A stretch of DNA of 64,000 nt, taken from JAFAMS01 sp963715815 (lineage in GTDB: Bacteria > Vulcanimicrobiota > Vulcanimicrobiia > Vulcanimicrobiales > Vulcanimicrobiaceae). The DNA lies in contig OY970278.1 of the NCBI GenBank assembly GCA_963715815.1, positions 2,108,001 to 2,172,000 on the forward strand, read 5' to 3'. A program made the translations under genes and the position numbers. Position 1 is the stretch's first letter. Each line of letters opens with the position of its first letter. Positions 37,265-45,989 of the stretch are shown in pieces. A model generated the notes under the pieces. The model made no database searches. It was not told the DNA's origin and saw nothing but the letters and a program-made list of their open reading frames with translations.

Positions 37265-37780
37265 TTACAGGCCATTCCACGCGGTAAACGGCGTGGGTCT
37301 CGGCGCGGGCGCGCCGACGTCGATCGTGATATCCGTGTGCTGCGCGAGCGGAATCATGCGCGGATCGCCTGCGTACCGGCTACCGTTCAACCAGACCGTC
37401 ATCTTCTCGCCTTTGCCGAGCTTCGCATCCGACGCGCGCGCCCGAGAGAGCGGCTCGCCCCACACCGCGAAAAACTGCCCGAGCGTGAACGTGCGTACGA
37501 CCGGCGATTCGATGTGAATTATCCCGTCGGGTGTGTGTGTGTGCAGCCAATAGAAGCACTGCCCGAAAATCGGTCTGCCGACCGAATCAGGAATCCCCAG
37601 TGCGCGGCCGTGGTCGTTGATCGCAAGGTGCGAATGGATGTGGTACGCCGTTCCCTCCATTTTCTCGCAACGTATCCCGCCGACCGGTTCGCCTTGCGGG
37701 ATGTCGGCGTTTGCCCAAAGCGGCGCGAGCAATGCAAAGAACGCTGCACCCAGTGCAATCGTTAGTCGAGAATGTTTCAA
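37265..37780 (-). CDS. exported protein with conserved histidine motifs, unknown function
   Basis: 171 residues from the TTG at 37780, which overlaps the stop of the WYL gene as TTGA. A signal peptide (LTIALGAAFFALLAPLWANA) ends near residue 25. The mature part carries His-rich motifs HIHSHLAI and WLHTHTPDGIIHIESP, then FTLGQFFAVWGEPL. The paired histidines look like a metal site. I do not recognise a named family. Ends one base from the convergent hydrolase stop. Confidence 0.65.
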   Translation of the reverse strand: MKHSRLTIALGAAFFALLAPLWANADIPQGEPVGGIRCEKMEGTAYHIHSHLAINDHGRALGIPDSVGRPIFGQCFYWLHTHTPDGIIHIESPVVRTFTLGQFFAVWGEPLSRARASDAKLGKGEKMTVWLNGSRYAGDPRMIPLAQHTDITIDVGAPAPRPTPFTAWNGL

Positions 37781-38769
37781 CGCGTGTACTGCCTCGCTAT
37801 GTGTTCGATCATCTCGCGTGCTGCTGCGCGCGCGGAATCCGGAGCGATCACCTCGGCTTCGCCGCCCCATCCGAGCGACCATCGCACGATCTCGAGCGGA
37901 TCGGCGACCGCGTAAACGATTTCGAGCGATCCGTCGCTCTGCTCGGCGAACCGGCTTTGCGGCGCAACACGCGCGCGCCGCGCCGCCTTGGCGACGATCG
38001 GTGAAAACAAAATCGTCACCTCGCTCGGCTGCGCCGAATGATGAACGCCCGAGAGCGAATGCGCGCCGAACGCGTTCAAGTCGAAATCCGCCGGACGCTC
38101 GAAACGGTTCGGCAGTATCTTCGGCGCAGTGACATTGTCGACCGCGAAGACCCGCATGTCGGCACGCGTGTGATCGTAGCCGACCAGATAGACGCGACCG
38201 CTGGATACGATGAATCCGTACGGATCGAGGTTGCGCTCCGTACGCGCGCCTTTCTTGTCGATGTACTTGAAGGATACGCGCCTGCGCGCGATCTCCGCTT
38301 CGCGCAGCGTTTCGAAAACGCGCTCGGCTTCCGGTTCCAAGACGACCTGATCGATGCGCAGCGCCAGCGATGAACCAGTCTCAAGCTGCACCGCGCCGCG
38401 CGCATCCGCGATTTCGACGAGCTTCGATGCTGCATCGTCGATTGCGCTTGCGAGCGTTCCGCCGAGCGAGGCGCCTAATCGTTTGAGCGTGACGAGGCCA
38501 AAAAGCTCGCGCGAGGACAGATTGAGCCGCTTGAGACTGTAGCCTGTGCTGAACCGGTAGGTGCCCAGACGCCGGTCAAAATACCACGGGAATCCGGCGT
38601 CGGCCAAAATCGAGAGATAGCGTCGCAGCGTTCGCGTGCTGGGCGGTTTTCCGTCGGCGATTCGCTGCTTGAGATCCGCGAACGAATGACGGCCTTCATC
38701 GATTGCGTTGAGCAAGCGCACGAGAAGGACGACTTTCGGCTCCCCTCGTTCTTCTTGCATCGCTGTCAT
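37777..38769 (-). CDS. WYL-domain transcriptional regulator
   Basis: 330 residues. The N-terminal winged helix (SFADLKQRI...STRTLRRYLSILADAG) is followed by a WYL domain (EIARRRVSFKYIDKKGARTE, VYLVGYDHTRADMRVFAVDN) and a C-terminal WCX-type extension. WYL proteins bind nucleic acid or nucleotide-type ligands and control defence, repair or metabolic genes. It is divergent from the binding-protein gene at 38893 and cotranscribed with the His-motif protein. Confidence 0.88.
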   Translation of the reverse strand: MTAMQEERGEPKVVLLVRLLNAIDEGRHSFADLKQRIADGKPPSTRTLRRYLSILADAGFPWYFDRRLGTYRFSTGYSLKRLNLSSRELFGLVTLKRLGASLGGTLASAIDDAASKLVEIADARGAVQLETGSSLALRIDQVVLEPEAERVFETLREAEIARRRVSFKYIDKKGARTERNLDPYGFIVSSGRVYLVGYDHTRADMRVFAVDNVTAPKILPNRFERPADFDLNAFGAHSLSGVHHSAQPSEVTILFSPIVAKAARRARVAPQSRFAEQSDGSLEIVYAVADPLEIVRWSLGWGGEAEVIAPDSARAAAREMIEHIARQYTR

Positions 38770-38892
38770 GATAATTTCTGAACCTTCGACATACGTATAA
38801 AAAGTTCTCGTCTCTTATATATTACAAGCGGGAGGAGCTTTCGCTCGGCAGGCGGATTTTTGAAAGAGCGTTCCTTTGGGGGAGGTATCTTC

Positions 38893-40254
38893 ATGCCCGA
38901 GTTTAGACGTGAGGCCGACGTTGCGCGTTCAGAGTTTCTTCGCCGGACCGGCGCTCTGGGGATCGCAGGGGCAGCGGCTCTTGGTTTCCCGTTGCTCGAG
39001 ACGCGTCCCATCGGCGCAGCTCCGCTTCCTCCCGCCAAAGAGGTGATCGCGGCCGGCGGAGGTGCGACGATCAAGGTCGGTCACGTCGACAGCTTCTCCG
39101 GCGTTTACGCGGCTGCGGGCGCTTCCCAAGAGACCGGCCTGGAAGCCGCGCTCGACATCGCCATGAAAAAGAACAACCGCATCAAGTACGTGGTGATCCG
39201 CGGTGACGACGCATCCAAACCCGCGACGGGCGTCAACGAAACGAAGCGGCTCGTTCTGCAAGAAAAAGTGGATCTTCTCGTCGGCGGACTTTCGTCCGCC
39301 GTCGGTCTCGCCGTCTCGGCGACCTCTGAAGAGCTCGGCAACTTCTTCATTGCGATTGGAACTCACGACACCAACATCACCGGCGCGAAAGTAAACCGGG
39401 TTTGCTTCCGGGCGACGACGTCGCTTCAGATGCTGGCGAACGCGACGTGCCCTTCGCTTCTGGGCTACGGTAAGAAATGGTACTTCATCGTCGCCGATTA
39501 CGCGTTCGGCACCGACGGACGCGACCGTTTCAAGAAGATATTGCTGGCGCACGGCGGCCAAGTGATGGGTGAGGATCTGCATCCGCTCGGGGCGACCGAA
39601 TATTCGTCCTATATGACGAAGGCAGGCAACACCGAAGCCGACGTGATGGTCTTCTGCAACTACGGCCCAGACACGCAGAACTCGGTGAATGCGTTCGTGC
39701 GGCAAGGCCTGCACAAGCGTATGAAAGTCGGCGGCATTCTCTGCGGCAACGAAGTCGCCGTCGGCATGCCGACCGATGAGATCGCGGGCTCGCTCTGGGG
39801 CTACGTTTGGGGTCCTGATGCCGGCGGAGCGCGCACGAAATATATTTGGGACCAAATCAAGCCGCGCGCTAAAGACTTTCCGCCCAACTGGCGGCAATAT
39901 CTCGGGTTCATTACCGGGGAGCAGGTGGTCGACCGCCTGAACGCCGCCGGGACGACGGACACCGAGAAGCTCATCGCCGCGTTCGAAGGCCACCACTACG
40001 ACTGCGGAAAGAAGCAACCGGCGTACTGGCGCGAGTGCGATCACGAGGCCGTTCAGGAAACCTACGCGGGCATTTTGCTTCCCAAAAGCAAGCGCAAAGG
40101 CGAGGGCGAGTTCTTCGCGATTCACGACACTGTCGGCGGCGAATTTGCGGCTGGACCGTGCTCGAGCCCAGACTCGGAGGCCGCCCACAAGATCATCTCA
40201 TCGCAGAAGGTCCCCGCGCGCGAGGGTTATACCCCGGTCTCCCTCAAGGTCTAG
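38893..40254 (+). CDS. branched-chain-amino-acid/amide-type ABC transporter substrate-binding protein
   Basis: 453 residues from the ATG at 38893, preceded by GGGGAGG with a 7-base spacer. The N-terminus has a twin-arginine-like signal (FLRRTGALGIAGAAALGFP). The mature protein is a type I periplasmic binding fold: IKVGHVDSFSGVYAAAG, DDASKPATGVNETKRLV, VGGLSSAVGLAVS, YAFGTDGRDRFKKIL. It resembles the urea/short-chain-amide group. No permease gene is adjacent; a liv-type set starts at 61663. A hairpin terminator follows, so it is its own transcript at the edge of the oxalate island. Confidence 0.88.
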   Translation: MPEFRREADVARSEFLRRTGALGIAGAAALGFPLLETRPIGAAPLPPAKEVIAAGGGATIKVGHVDSFSGVYAAAGASQETGLEAALDIAMKKNNRIKYVVIRGDDASKPATGVNETKRLVLQEKVDLLVGGLSSAVGLAVSATSEELGNFFIAIGTHDTNITGAKVNRVCFRATTSLQMLANATCPSLLGYGKKWYFIVADYAFGTDGRDRFKKILLAHGGQVMGEDLHPLGATEYSSYMTKAGNTEADVMVFCNYGPDTQNSVNAFVRQGLHKRMKVGGILCGNEVAVGMPTDEIAGSLWGYVWGPDAGGARTKYIWDQIKPRAKDFPPNWRQYLGFITGEQVVDRLNAAGTTDTEKLIAAFEGHHYDCGKKQPAYWRECDHEAVQETYAGILLPKSKRKGEGEFFAIHDTVGGEFAAGPCSSPDSEAAHKIISSQKVPAREGYTPVSLKV

Positions 40255-40279
40255 ACGGCGGATCAGTGCTAAAATCGAA

Positions 40280-40309
40280 GGGGCGCGGCCGACTGGCCGG
40301 GCCCCTTTT
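40280..40309 (+). terminator. Rho-independent terminator after the binding-protein gene
   Basis: GGGGC at 40280-40284 pairs with GCCCC at 40301-40305, and CGGCC at 40286-40290 with GGCCG at 40295-40299, around a GACT loop with one G-G mismatch. TTTT follows at 40306-40309. The hairpin begins 26 bases after the stop of the binding-protein gene and separates it from the GntR-led operon. Confidence 0.85.
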
Positions 40310-40323
40310 GCAGGGGAATTGTT

Positions 40324-40333
40324 TGGTATACCG
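40324..40333. promoter_or_regulatory. candidate GntR/FadR-type operator
   Basis: TGGTATACCG contains the perfect palindrome GGTATACC (40325-40332), matching the general T-x-GT-N-AC-x-A pattern of FadR-subfamily sites. It lies 37 bases before the ATG of a FadR-type GntR gene, so autoregulation of the oxalate operon is plausible. A related string GTTTGGTATTC occurs at 51794 before the porin gene. Confidence 0.5.
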
Positions 40334-40369
40334 TATTCCACGGAGCCACTTTTTATAGCAAACACCCAA

Positions 40370-41065
40370 ATGGATTCAGCGATGTCCGTGCTGCCTCTCG
40401 AGCCGATTGAGTCCGACGCGAGCTTCCGCCGTCGTGCCTACGAAGCGCTGCGCGCCGCGATCCTGGCTACCAATATCTATGACTCGGCGCCCGAAGCGCT
40501 GCGGCTTGACGAGCGCCGGCTTGCTGCCAAGCTCGGCGTGAGCCGAACGCCGATTCGGGAAGCCCTGGCTCGCCTCGAGCACGAGGGCCTCGTACAAAAT
40601 CTGCCACGGCGCGGCTACTTCATCGTCCGGAAGAATCGCGACGAGCTCGTCGAGGTCATCACCGTCTGGGCAGCGCTTGAAAGCATGGCCGCCCGTTTGA
40701 TCACCGTCCGAGCGACGAACGACGAGATCACGTCGCTGCGCACGATCTTCGCGACGTTCGACGACGGCCGTCTAGCTGCCAACCTCGACGAGTACTCCGA
40801 AGCCAACTTGCAATTCCACCAACGTATCCTCGAGCTTTCGCATTGCGCGCAGCTCGCCCGAACGGCCGAAGGCATTTTGATACACGTCCGTTCGATCCGC
40901 CACCGTTCGATCGGTGAGAACCGCCGGTTCGAGAAATCGATCGTCGACCACATGCAGATCATTGAAGCCCTCGAAGCGCGTGACGCCGATCTCGCAGAAC
41001 GGCTCGTCCGCGATCACGCACTGAATTTGGCTGCGCACGTGACGCAGTACACGACCGACCTCTAG
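40370..41065 (+). CDS. GntR/FadR family transcriptional regulator
   Basis: 231 residues from the ATG at 40370; an ATG at 40382 is also possible. The winged helix reads LRLDERRLAAKLGVSRTPIR, EALARLEHEGLV, then PRRGYFIV. The C-terminal FCD all-helical domain follows, with the metal/ligand pattern E-x-NLQFHQRIL and H-x-x-I-EALEARDADLAERL. It opens the oxalate operon with only 9 bases to the next gene. The likely ligand is an acid or CoA intermediate of that pathway; this is inference. Confidence 0.9.
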   Translation: MDSAMSVLPLEPIESDASFRRRAYEALRAAILATNIYDSAPEALRLDERRLAAKLGVSRTPIREALARLEHEGLVQNLPRRGYFIVRKNRDELVEVITVWAALESMAARLITVRATNDEITSLRTIFATFDDGRLAANLDEYSEANLQFHQRILELSHCAQLARTAEGILIHVRSIRHRSIGENRRFEKSIVDHMQIIEALEARDADLAERLVRDHALNLAAHVTQYTTDL

Positions 41066-41074
41066 GAGAGACGC

Positions 41075-42796
41075 ATGGCGCAAACGATTCCAGCCGGCAA
41101 AGAGCTTCCCAAAACCAACGGCGAGCCGCCCGAACAAAAAACATCCGGCGGCCATCTCGTCGCGAAGGCCCTCAAAGCCGAAGGCATCGACGCGATCTTC
41201 ACGCTCTGCGGCGGCCATATCATCGACATCTATGACGGCTGCATCGATGAAGGGATCAAGATCATCGACGTGCGCCACGAGCAAGTCGCGGCGCACGCTG
41301 CCGACGGTTATGCGCGCATGACCGGCAAAATGGGATGCGCCGTCGTTACGGCCGGACCCGGCACGACGAACGCCGTCACCGGCGTCGCGAACGCGTTTCG
41401 CGCCGAGAGTCCGATGCTTTTGATCGGCGGGCAATCAGCGCTCTCGCAGCACATGATGGGCGGCCTGCAAAATCTTGCACACGTTGACATCATGCGTCCG
41501 ATCACGAAATTCGCAACCTCGGTCCCCACGACCGAACGCATCGGCGATTTCGTCGCGATGGCGGCGCGCGAAAGCTTCAACGGCGCGTACGGGCCTTCGT
41601 ATCTCGAGATTCCGCGCGACGTGCTCGACATGAAGATCGATCCGTCCAAAGCCGTGCTTCCGAAAGCCGGCGAGTACCGCGCCTCGACGCACAGTATCGG
41701 CGATCCGGCCGACATCGAGAAGCTCGCCGACATCATAGTCAATGCCAAGAAGCCGTGCGTGCTGCTGGGTCAACAAGTGTGGACCTGCCGCGGCACGGAC
41801 GCCGCGCGCACGTTCGTCGAGAAGCTCAATATCCCGGCGTACATGAACGGCGCAGGCCGCGGAACGCTGCCCCCCGATCATCCGCTGAACTTCCAGCTGA
41901 CGCGGCGTGACGCTTTCGCAGAAGCCGACGTCACTATCGTAGTCGGAACGCCGTTCGATTTTCGCCTGCGCTACGGCAAGAGCCTCAAGTCGGCGACGGT
42001 CGTGCAGATCGACATGTCGTACACGACGGTCGGACGCAACCGCGACATCAATCTCGGACTGGTCGGCGACGTCGGCACGATCTTAGCCGCCGTAACGCAA
42101 GCCGTCTCGGGCCGCAACAATAATGGAGCCGCCGGCCGCAACGAATGGGTGAAATACTTGCGCGCCAAGGAAAACGCTGCAGTCGAAGCGCGCCTTCCGA
42201 AACTGCGCAGCGATGCCAACCCGATTCATCCGTACCGCCTCGCATACGAAATCGACGAGTTCCTCACGGACAACTCGATCTTCGTCGGCGACGGCGGCGA
42301 CGTCGTGACCTTCGCAGGTAACGTCGTGCGTCCAAAAGGTCCGGGCCTCTGGATGGATCCCGGTCCGCTCGGAACGCTCGGCGTCGGCACCGGTTTTGCA
42401 ATGGCTGCCAAGCTGACGCAACCCAAGCGCGAAGTCGTCGCGCTATTCGGCGACGGTTCGTTTGCGATGACGGGCTTCGACATGCAAACCGCGATTCGAT
42501 TCGGTCTTCCGTACATCGCGATCGTCGGTAACAACATGTACATGAATCAGATTCGCTGCGGACAGATTCAGAAGTACGGTAAAGAGCGCGGAGACGTCGG
42601 CAATTATCTCGGCGAAGTTGATTTCGAGAAGTTCGCCGACATGCTGGGCATCTACGGCGAAGCGGTACGCGAACCCGCAGGGATTCGCCCGGCGCTGGAG
42701 CGCGCGCGCGCTTCCGGAAAATGCGCGATCATCAACGTCTGGTTGGATCCCGATGCATATGCGCCGGGGACTGAAAACCAGACGATGTACAAGTGA
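41075..42796 (+). CDS. ThDP-dependent lyase, probable oxalyl-CoA decarboxylase (non-canonical) or 2-hydroxyacyl-CoA lyase
   Basis: 573 residues, AGGAGA before the ATG. The cofactor-activating Glu69 lies in VRHEQVAAHAADGYAR, and the ThDP/Mg motif is GDGSF (459-463) to NN (486-487). Overall architecture is that of acetolactate synthase, oxalyl-CoA decarboxylase and 2-hydroxyacyl-CoA lyase. Position directly before frc (GTGA overlap) argues for oxalyl-CoA decarboxylation to formyl-CoA. The N-domain FTLCGGHIIDIYDGC and the C-terminal ending ENQTMYK do not match canonical Oxalobacter-type Oxc, and the usual Oxc segment around GDYEEMDQ is GGLQNLAHVD here. A lyase that releases formyl-CoA from a 2-hydroxyacyl-CoA is the main alternative. 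Confidence 0.8.
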   Translation: MAQTIPAGKELPKTNGEPPEQKTSGGHLVAKALKAEGIDAIFTLCGGHIIDIYDGCIDEGIKIIDVRHEQVAAHAADGYARMTGKMGCAVVTAGPGTTNAVTGVANAFRAESPMLLIGGQSALSQHMMGGLQNLAHVDIMRPITKFATSVPTTERIGDFVAMAARESFNGAYGPSYLEIPRDVLDMKIDPSKAVLPKAGEYRASTHSIGDPADIEKLADIIVNAKKPCVLLGQQVWTCRGTDAARTFVEKLNIPAYMNGAGRGTLPPDHPLNFQLTRRDAFAEADVTIVVGTPFDFRLRYGKSLKSATVVQIDMSYTTVGRNRDINLGLVGDVGTILAAVTQAVSGRNNNGAAGRNEWVKYLRAKENAAVEARLPKLRSDANPIHPYRLAYEIDEFLTDNSIFVGDGGDVVTFAGNVVRPKGPGLWMDPGPLGTLGVGTGFAMAAKLTQPKREVVALFGDGSFAMTGFDMQTAIRFGLPYIAIVGNNMYMNQIRCGQIQKYGKERGDVGNYLGEVDFEKFADMLGIYGEAVREPAGIRPALERARASGKCAIINVWLDPDAYAPGTENQTMYK

Positions 42797-44049
42797 CGGC
42801 CGCTACCGCCGCGAAAACCGGCAAGGCGCTCGACGGTGTGCGCGTGCTCGATATGACGCACGTGCAAGCCGGCCCGTCGGCGACGCAGATTCTTGCGTGG
42901 CTCGGCGCCGACGTCATCAAAGTCGAGCTACCCGGACGCGGCGACATCACGCGCGGTCAACTGCGCGACATTCCGAACGTCGACAGCTTGTACTTCACGA
43001 TGCTCAACTGCAACAAGCGCAGCGTGACACTGAATACCAAACACCCCGAAGGCAAGAAGATCTTCGAAGCCCTCATGCGCAAGTGCGACGTGATTGTCGA
43101 GAATTTCGGTCCCGGCGTACTCGATCGTCAGGGCTTCACATGGGAACGCATGCAACAGCTCAACCCGCGCTTGATCTACGCCTCGATCAAAGGCTTCGGG
43201 CCGGGCAGCTACGAGAACGCCAAGGCATACGAGACCGTAGCGCAAGCCATGGGCGGAGCGATGAGCACGACCGGCTGGGAAGAGGGACCTCCAACCAGTA
43301 CCGGCGCGCAAATCGGTGACTCTGGAACGGGAATTCACACGGTTGCGGCGATTCTGGCGGCGCTCTATCAACGCGACGTGCACACCGGCCGCGGGCAACG
43401 CGTCGTTTGCGCGATGCAAGATTCGGTTTTGAATCTCTGTCGCGTCAAGATGCGCGACCAGCAGCGTCTGACGCACGGACCGCTGCGCGAATATCCGAAC
43501 AAAAACTTCAACGGCGTCGTTCCACGTTCAGGGAACGCATCGGGCGGCGGCCAACCCGGCGCCGCGCTGAAATGTAAACCGGGCGGCATGAACGACTACG
43601 TTTACATGATCATCCAGCCACAGATTTGGGAACCGCTGTGCAAGGCGATGGGCAAGCCGGAATTAGCCGAAGATCCCACCTGGGCTACGCCTGAAGCGCG
43701 TCTTCCCAAACTCGATGAGATGTTCAAGCTCATCGAACAGTGGACAAGCAAGTTTACGAAGTACGAAGTTCTCGAGAAGTGTAATGAGCTCGACGTCCCG
43801 TGCGGACCGATTCTCGACATGCGCGAGCTATTCGAAGACGAGTCGCTGCGCAAGCGCAACATGATCGCCAAAGTCGAGCATCCGCAGCGCGGCGAGTTTT
43901 ATACGGTCGGCAACCCGCTCAACCTCTCCGACTCACCGGCGGACATCAAACGCTCGCCGTTGCTCGGGGAACACAATGAAGAGATCCTCGCCGAGCTCGG
44001 CTACTCGAAAGCCGACCTCGAACGACTCCACACCGACGGAGCAATCTAA
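42793..44049 (+). CDS. frc: formyl-CoA:oxalate CoA-transferase
   Basis: 418 residues, class III CoA-transferase. It matches Frc in many diagnostic places: DMTHVQAGPSATQ, PNVDSLYFTMLNCNKRS, VENFGPGVLDRQGFTW, AMQDSVLNLCRVKMRDQQ, and the glycine loop NASGGGQPG. The catalytic Asp is Asp176 in GAQIGDSGTG. It moves CoA from formyl-CoA to oxalate, giving oxalyl-CoA and formate. GTG start overlaps the lyase stop; a gap of 2 bases leads to the formate dehydrogenase gene. Confidence 0.93.
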   Translation: MTAATAAKTGKALDGVRVLDMTHVQAGPSATQILAWLGADVIKVELPGRGDITRGQLRDIPNVDSLYFTMLNCNKRSVTLNTKHPEGKKIFEALMRKCDVIVENFGPGVLDRQGFTWERMQQLNPRLIYASIKGFGPGSYENAKAYETVAQAMGGAMSTTGWEEGPPTSTGAQIGDSGTGIHTVAAILAALYQRDVHTGRGQRVVCAMQDSVLNLCRVKMRDQQRLTHGPLREYPNKNFNGVVPRSGNASGGGQPGAALKCKPGGMNDYVYMIIQPQIWEPLCKAMGKPELAEDPTWATPEARLPKLDEMFKLIEQWTSKFTKYEVLEKCNELDVPCGPILDMRELFEDESLRKRNMIAKVEHPQRGEFYTVGNPLNLSDSPADIKRSPLLGEHNEEILAELGYSKADLERLHTDGAI

Positions 44050-44051
44050 TC

Positions 44052-45989
44052 ATGAAGCCTTACGTTCGACTTCAGCATCCGCTCGTCCGCGACGGCGAGA
44101 CACTGCGCAAAGCAACCTGGGATGAAGCGCTCGACCGCGCTGCGGCAGGTTTGCGCGATGCACGCGAGCGTGGGGCGACCAAAACCTATGGGATGTTCAG
44201 CTGCTCGAAGGCAACAAACGAGATGAACTACGCCGCGCAAAAGTTTGCGCGAGCCGTGATGCGCAGCAACAACATCGACTCGTGCAATAGAACTTGACAC
44301 GCCCCCAGCGTCGTCGGTCTGACGACAGTATTCGGTGCAGGCGGAGGGACGAGCTCCTATCGCGAGGTCGAGGAGACGGACCTTATTATTCTTTGGGGTT
44401 CGAACGCGCGCGAAACGCATCCAATCTTCTTCCATCACGTCCTCAAAGGGATTCACAACGGCGCCAAGATGTACGTCGTCGATCCGCGCCGCACGAGCAG
44501 CGCAAAGTGGGCCGATCTCTGGATGGGTCTCGAAGTTGGGAGCGACATCGCGCTCGCAAATGCAGTCGGTCATGAAATTTTGGCTGCGGGTCTGGAGAAC
44601 CGCTCTTTCATCGAGCGCGCGACCTCAGATTTCGAGGCCTACAAGGCTTGCATCGCACGCTACACACCGGAATACGCCGAGTCGATCACCGGTGTGCCGG
44701 CTGCCGCGATTCGCCAAGTCGCTCACGCGTACGCACGCGCCGAACGTGCGATCATCTGCTGGACGCTCGGCATCACCGAACATCACAATGCCGTCGACAA
44801 CGTGCGTTCGTTGATCAACCTTTCGCTGCTCACCGGTCATGTCGGACGTTGGGGATCGGGCGTTTGCCCGTTGCGCGGACAGAACAACGTCCAAGGCGGC
44901 GGCGACATGGGTGCAATCCCGAACAAATACCCGGGCGGACAAGACGTCGAGAACCCCGCTGCTCGCGCAAAGTTTGAGGCGGCGTGGCACGAGTCACCGC
45001 TTCCCGATCGCAACGGTTACAATCTCTCGCAGATATTCGAAAAGGTCGAACACGGCGAGCTCGACACGCTCTACGTCATCGGAGAGAATCCGGCGCAATC
45101 CGAAGCCGATCAAGACAAAGCAATGCGTCTGCTGGGCGGCTTAAAATGCCTGATCGTTCAGGACATCTTCCTGACCAAGACCGGCCAGCTCGCCGACGTC
45201 GTCTTCCCCGCTTCCGCCAGCTGGTGTGAATCCGAGGGAACCGTCACGAACAGCGAACGCCGCGTGCAACGCGTTCGAAAAGCGCTCAACCCGCCGGGCG
45301 AAGCGCGCGACGATATCGAGATCATCGCCGAATTGGCCAAGCGGCTCGGTTCCGATTGGGGCGACGTAACGCCCGCTTCGATGTGGGAAGAGTGCCGCAA
45401 TCTTTCACCGTGGCATCTCGGCATGACGTACGAACGTCTCGAGGGACTCGGCGGAATCCAGTGGCCATGTTACGACTTGAACCATCCGGGCGAAGTCTTC
45501 TTGCACGCGCGACTTTGGGAAGACCCGGTTGTCGGTCCGCGCGCGCCGTTCGCGGTAGTCGAAGACGATCCGCCCGTCGAGAAACTCGACGACGAATTTC
45601 CGTTGCGGCTCACGACGGGGCGCCGGCTCGATTCATACAACACCGGTGTGCAAAGCGGCGGCTACGTTTCCCCATTGCGCCGCGGTGAAACGCTCGACAT
45701 TTCGCCGGAAGACGCCAAGAGCTACGGTCTCGCCGAGGGCGAGATCATCCGTGTCCGTTCGCGGCGCGGCGCCGTCGAGATACCTGTGCACATCGATTCC
45801 GCGCTGCGTGCCGGCCTCGTTTTCACGACCTTCCATTTCAATGATGACATCGCAACGAACGTCCTTACGATCGATGCAATCGATCCTAAATCCGGAACGG
45901 CTGAATTCAAAGCTGCAGCGGTTGCAATCGAAAAAGTTGCTCCGATACGCAGTAAAGCGGCAGCCGCCGGGCAAGCGGTGAGCGCCTAG
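44052..45989 (+). CDS. formate dehydrogenase catalytic subunit, selenoprotein (UGA at 44295-44297)
   Basis: 645 residues when the in-frame TGA is read as selenocysteine-82. The context SNNIDSCNRT-U-HAPSVVGL aligns exactly with the Sec/Cys of Mo/W-bisPGD formate dehydrogenases, including the following catalytic His83. The frame is open on both sides and conserved throughout (WGSNARETHPIFFHHVL, VDPRRTSSAKWADLW, FHFNDDIATN). A SECIS-like hairpin follows the TGA. The protein lacks the N-terminal [4Fe-4S] domain; that piece is encoded at 47764-48639. Start ATG has GGAG 9 bases upstream. It oxidises formate to CO2 with molybdenum or tungsten. Not a pseudogene in my reading. Confidence 0.92.
44295..44326 (+). 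promoter_or_regulatory. selenocysteine UGA codon with bacterial SECIS-like hairpin
   Basis: After TGA (44295-44297) there are 12 bases, then GTCGTC (44310-44315), loop GGTCT (44316-44320) and GACGAC (44321-44326), a perfect six-pair stem. The E. coli fdhF SECIS also lies just after its UGA and shows GGUCU in its apical loop, the SelB contact site. The hairpin lies inside the coding frame, as bacterial SECIS elements do. A selA/selB/selC/selD set is expected elsewhere in the genome. Confidence 0.88.

Noticed and set aside
38929..40188. 419-codon antisense open frame
   Set aside because: Mirror of the binding-protein gene, no start context, no recognisable motif.
40145..40369. Upstream extension of the GntR gene
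   Set aside because: Would overlap the binding-protein gene and its terminator; family proteins start near the ATG at 40370.
41075..42796. Acetolactate synthase (ilvB)
   Set aside because: General ThDP resemblance only; no ilvN/ilvC nearby, and overlap with frc argues for CoA-thioester chemistry.
44052..44297. Truncated oxidoreductase or pseudogene caused by a nonsense codon
   Set aside because: The TGA sits precisely at the Sec position, the frame and conservation continue on both sides, and a SECIS-like hairpin follows; read as one selenoprotein gene.
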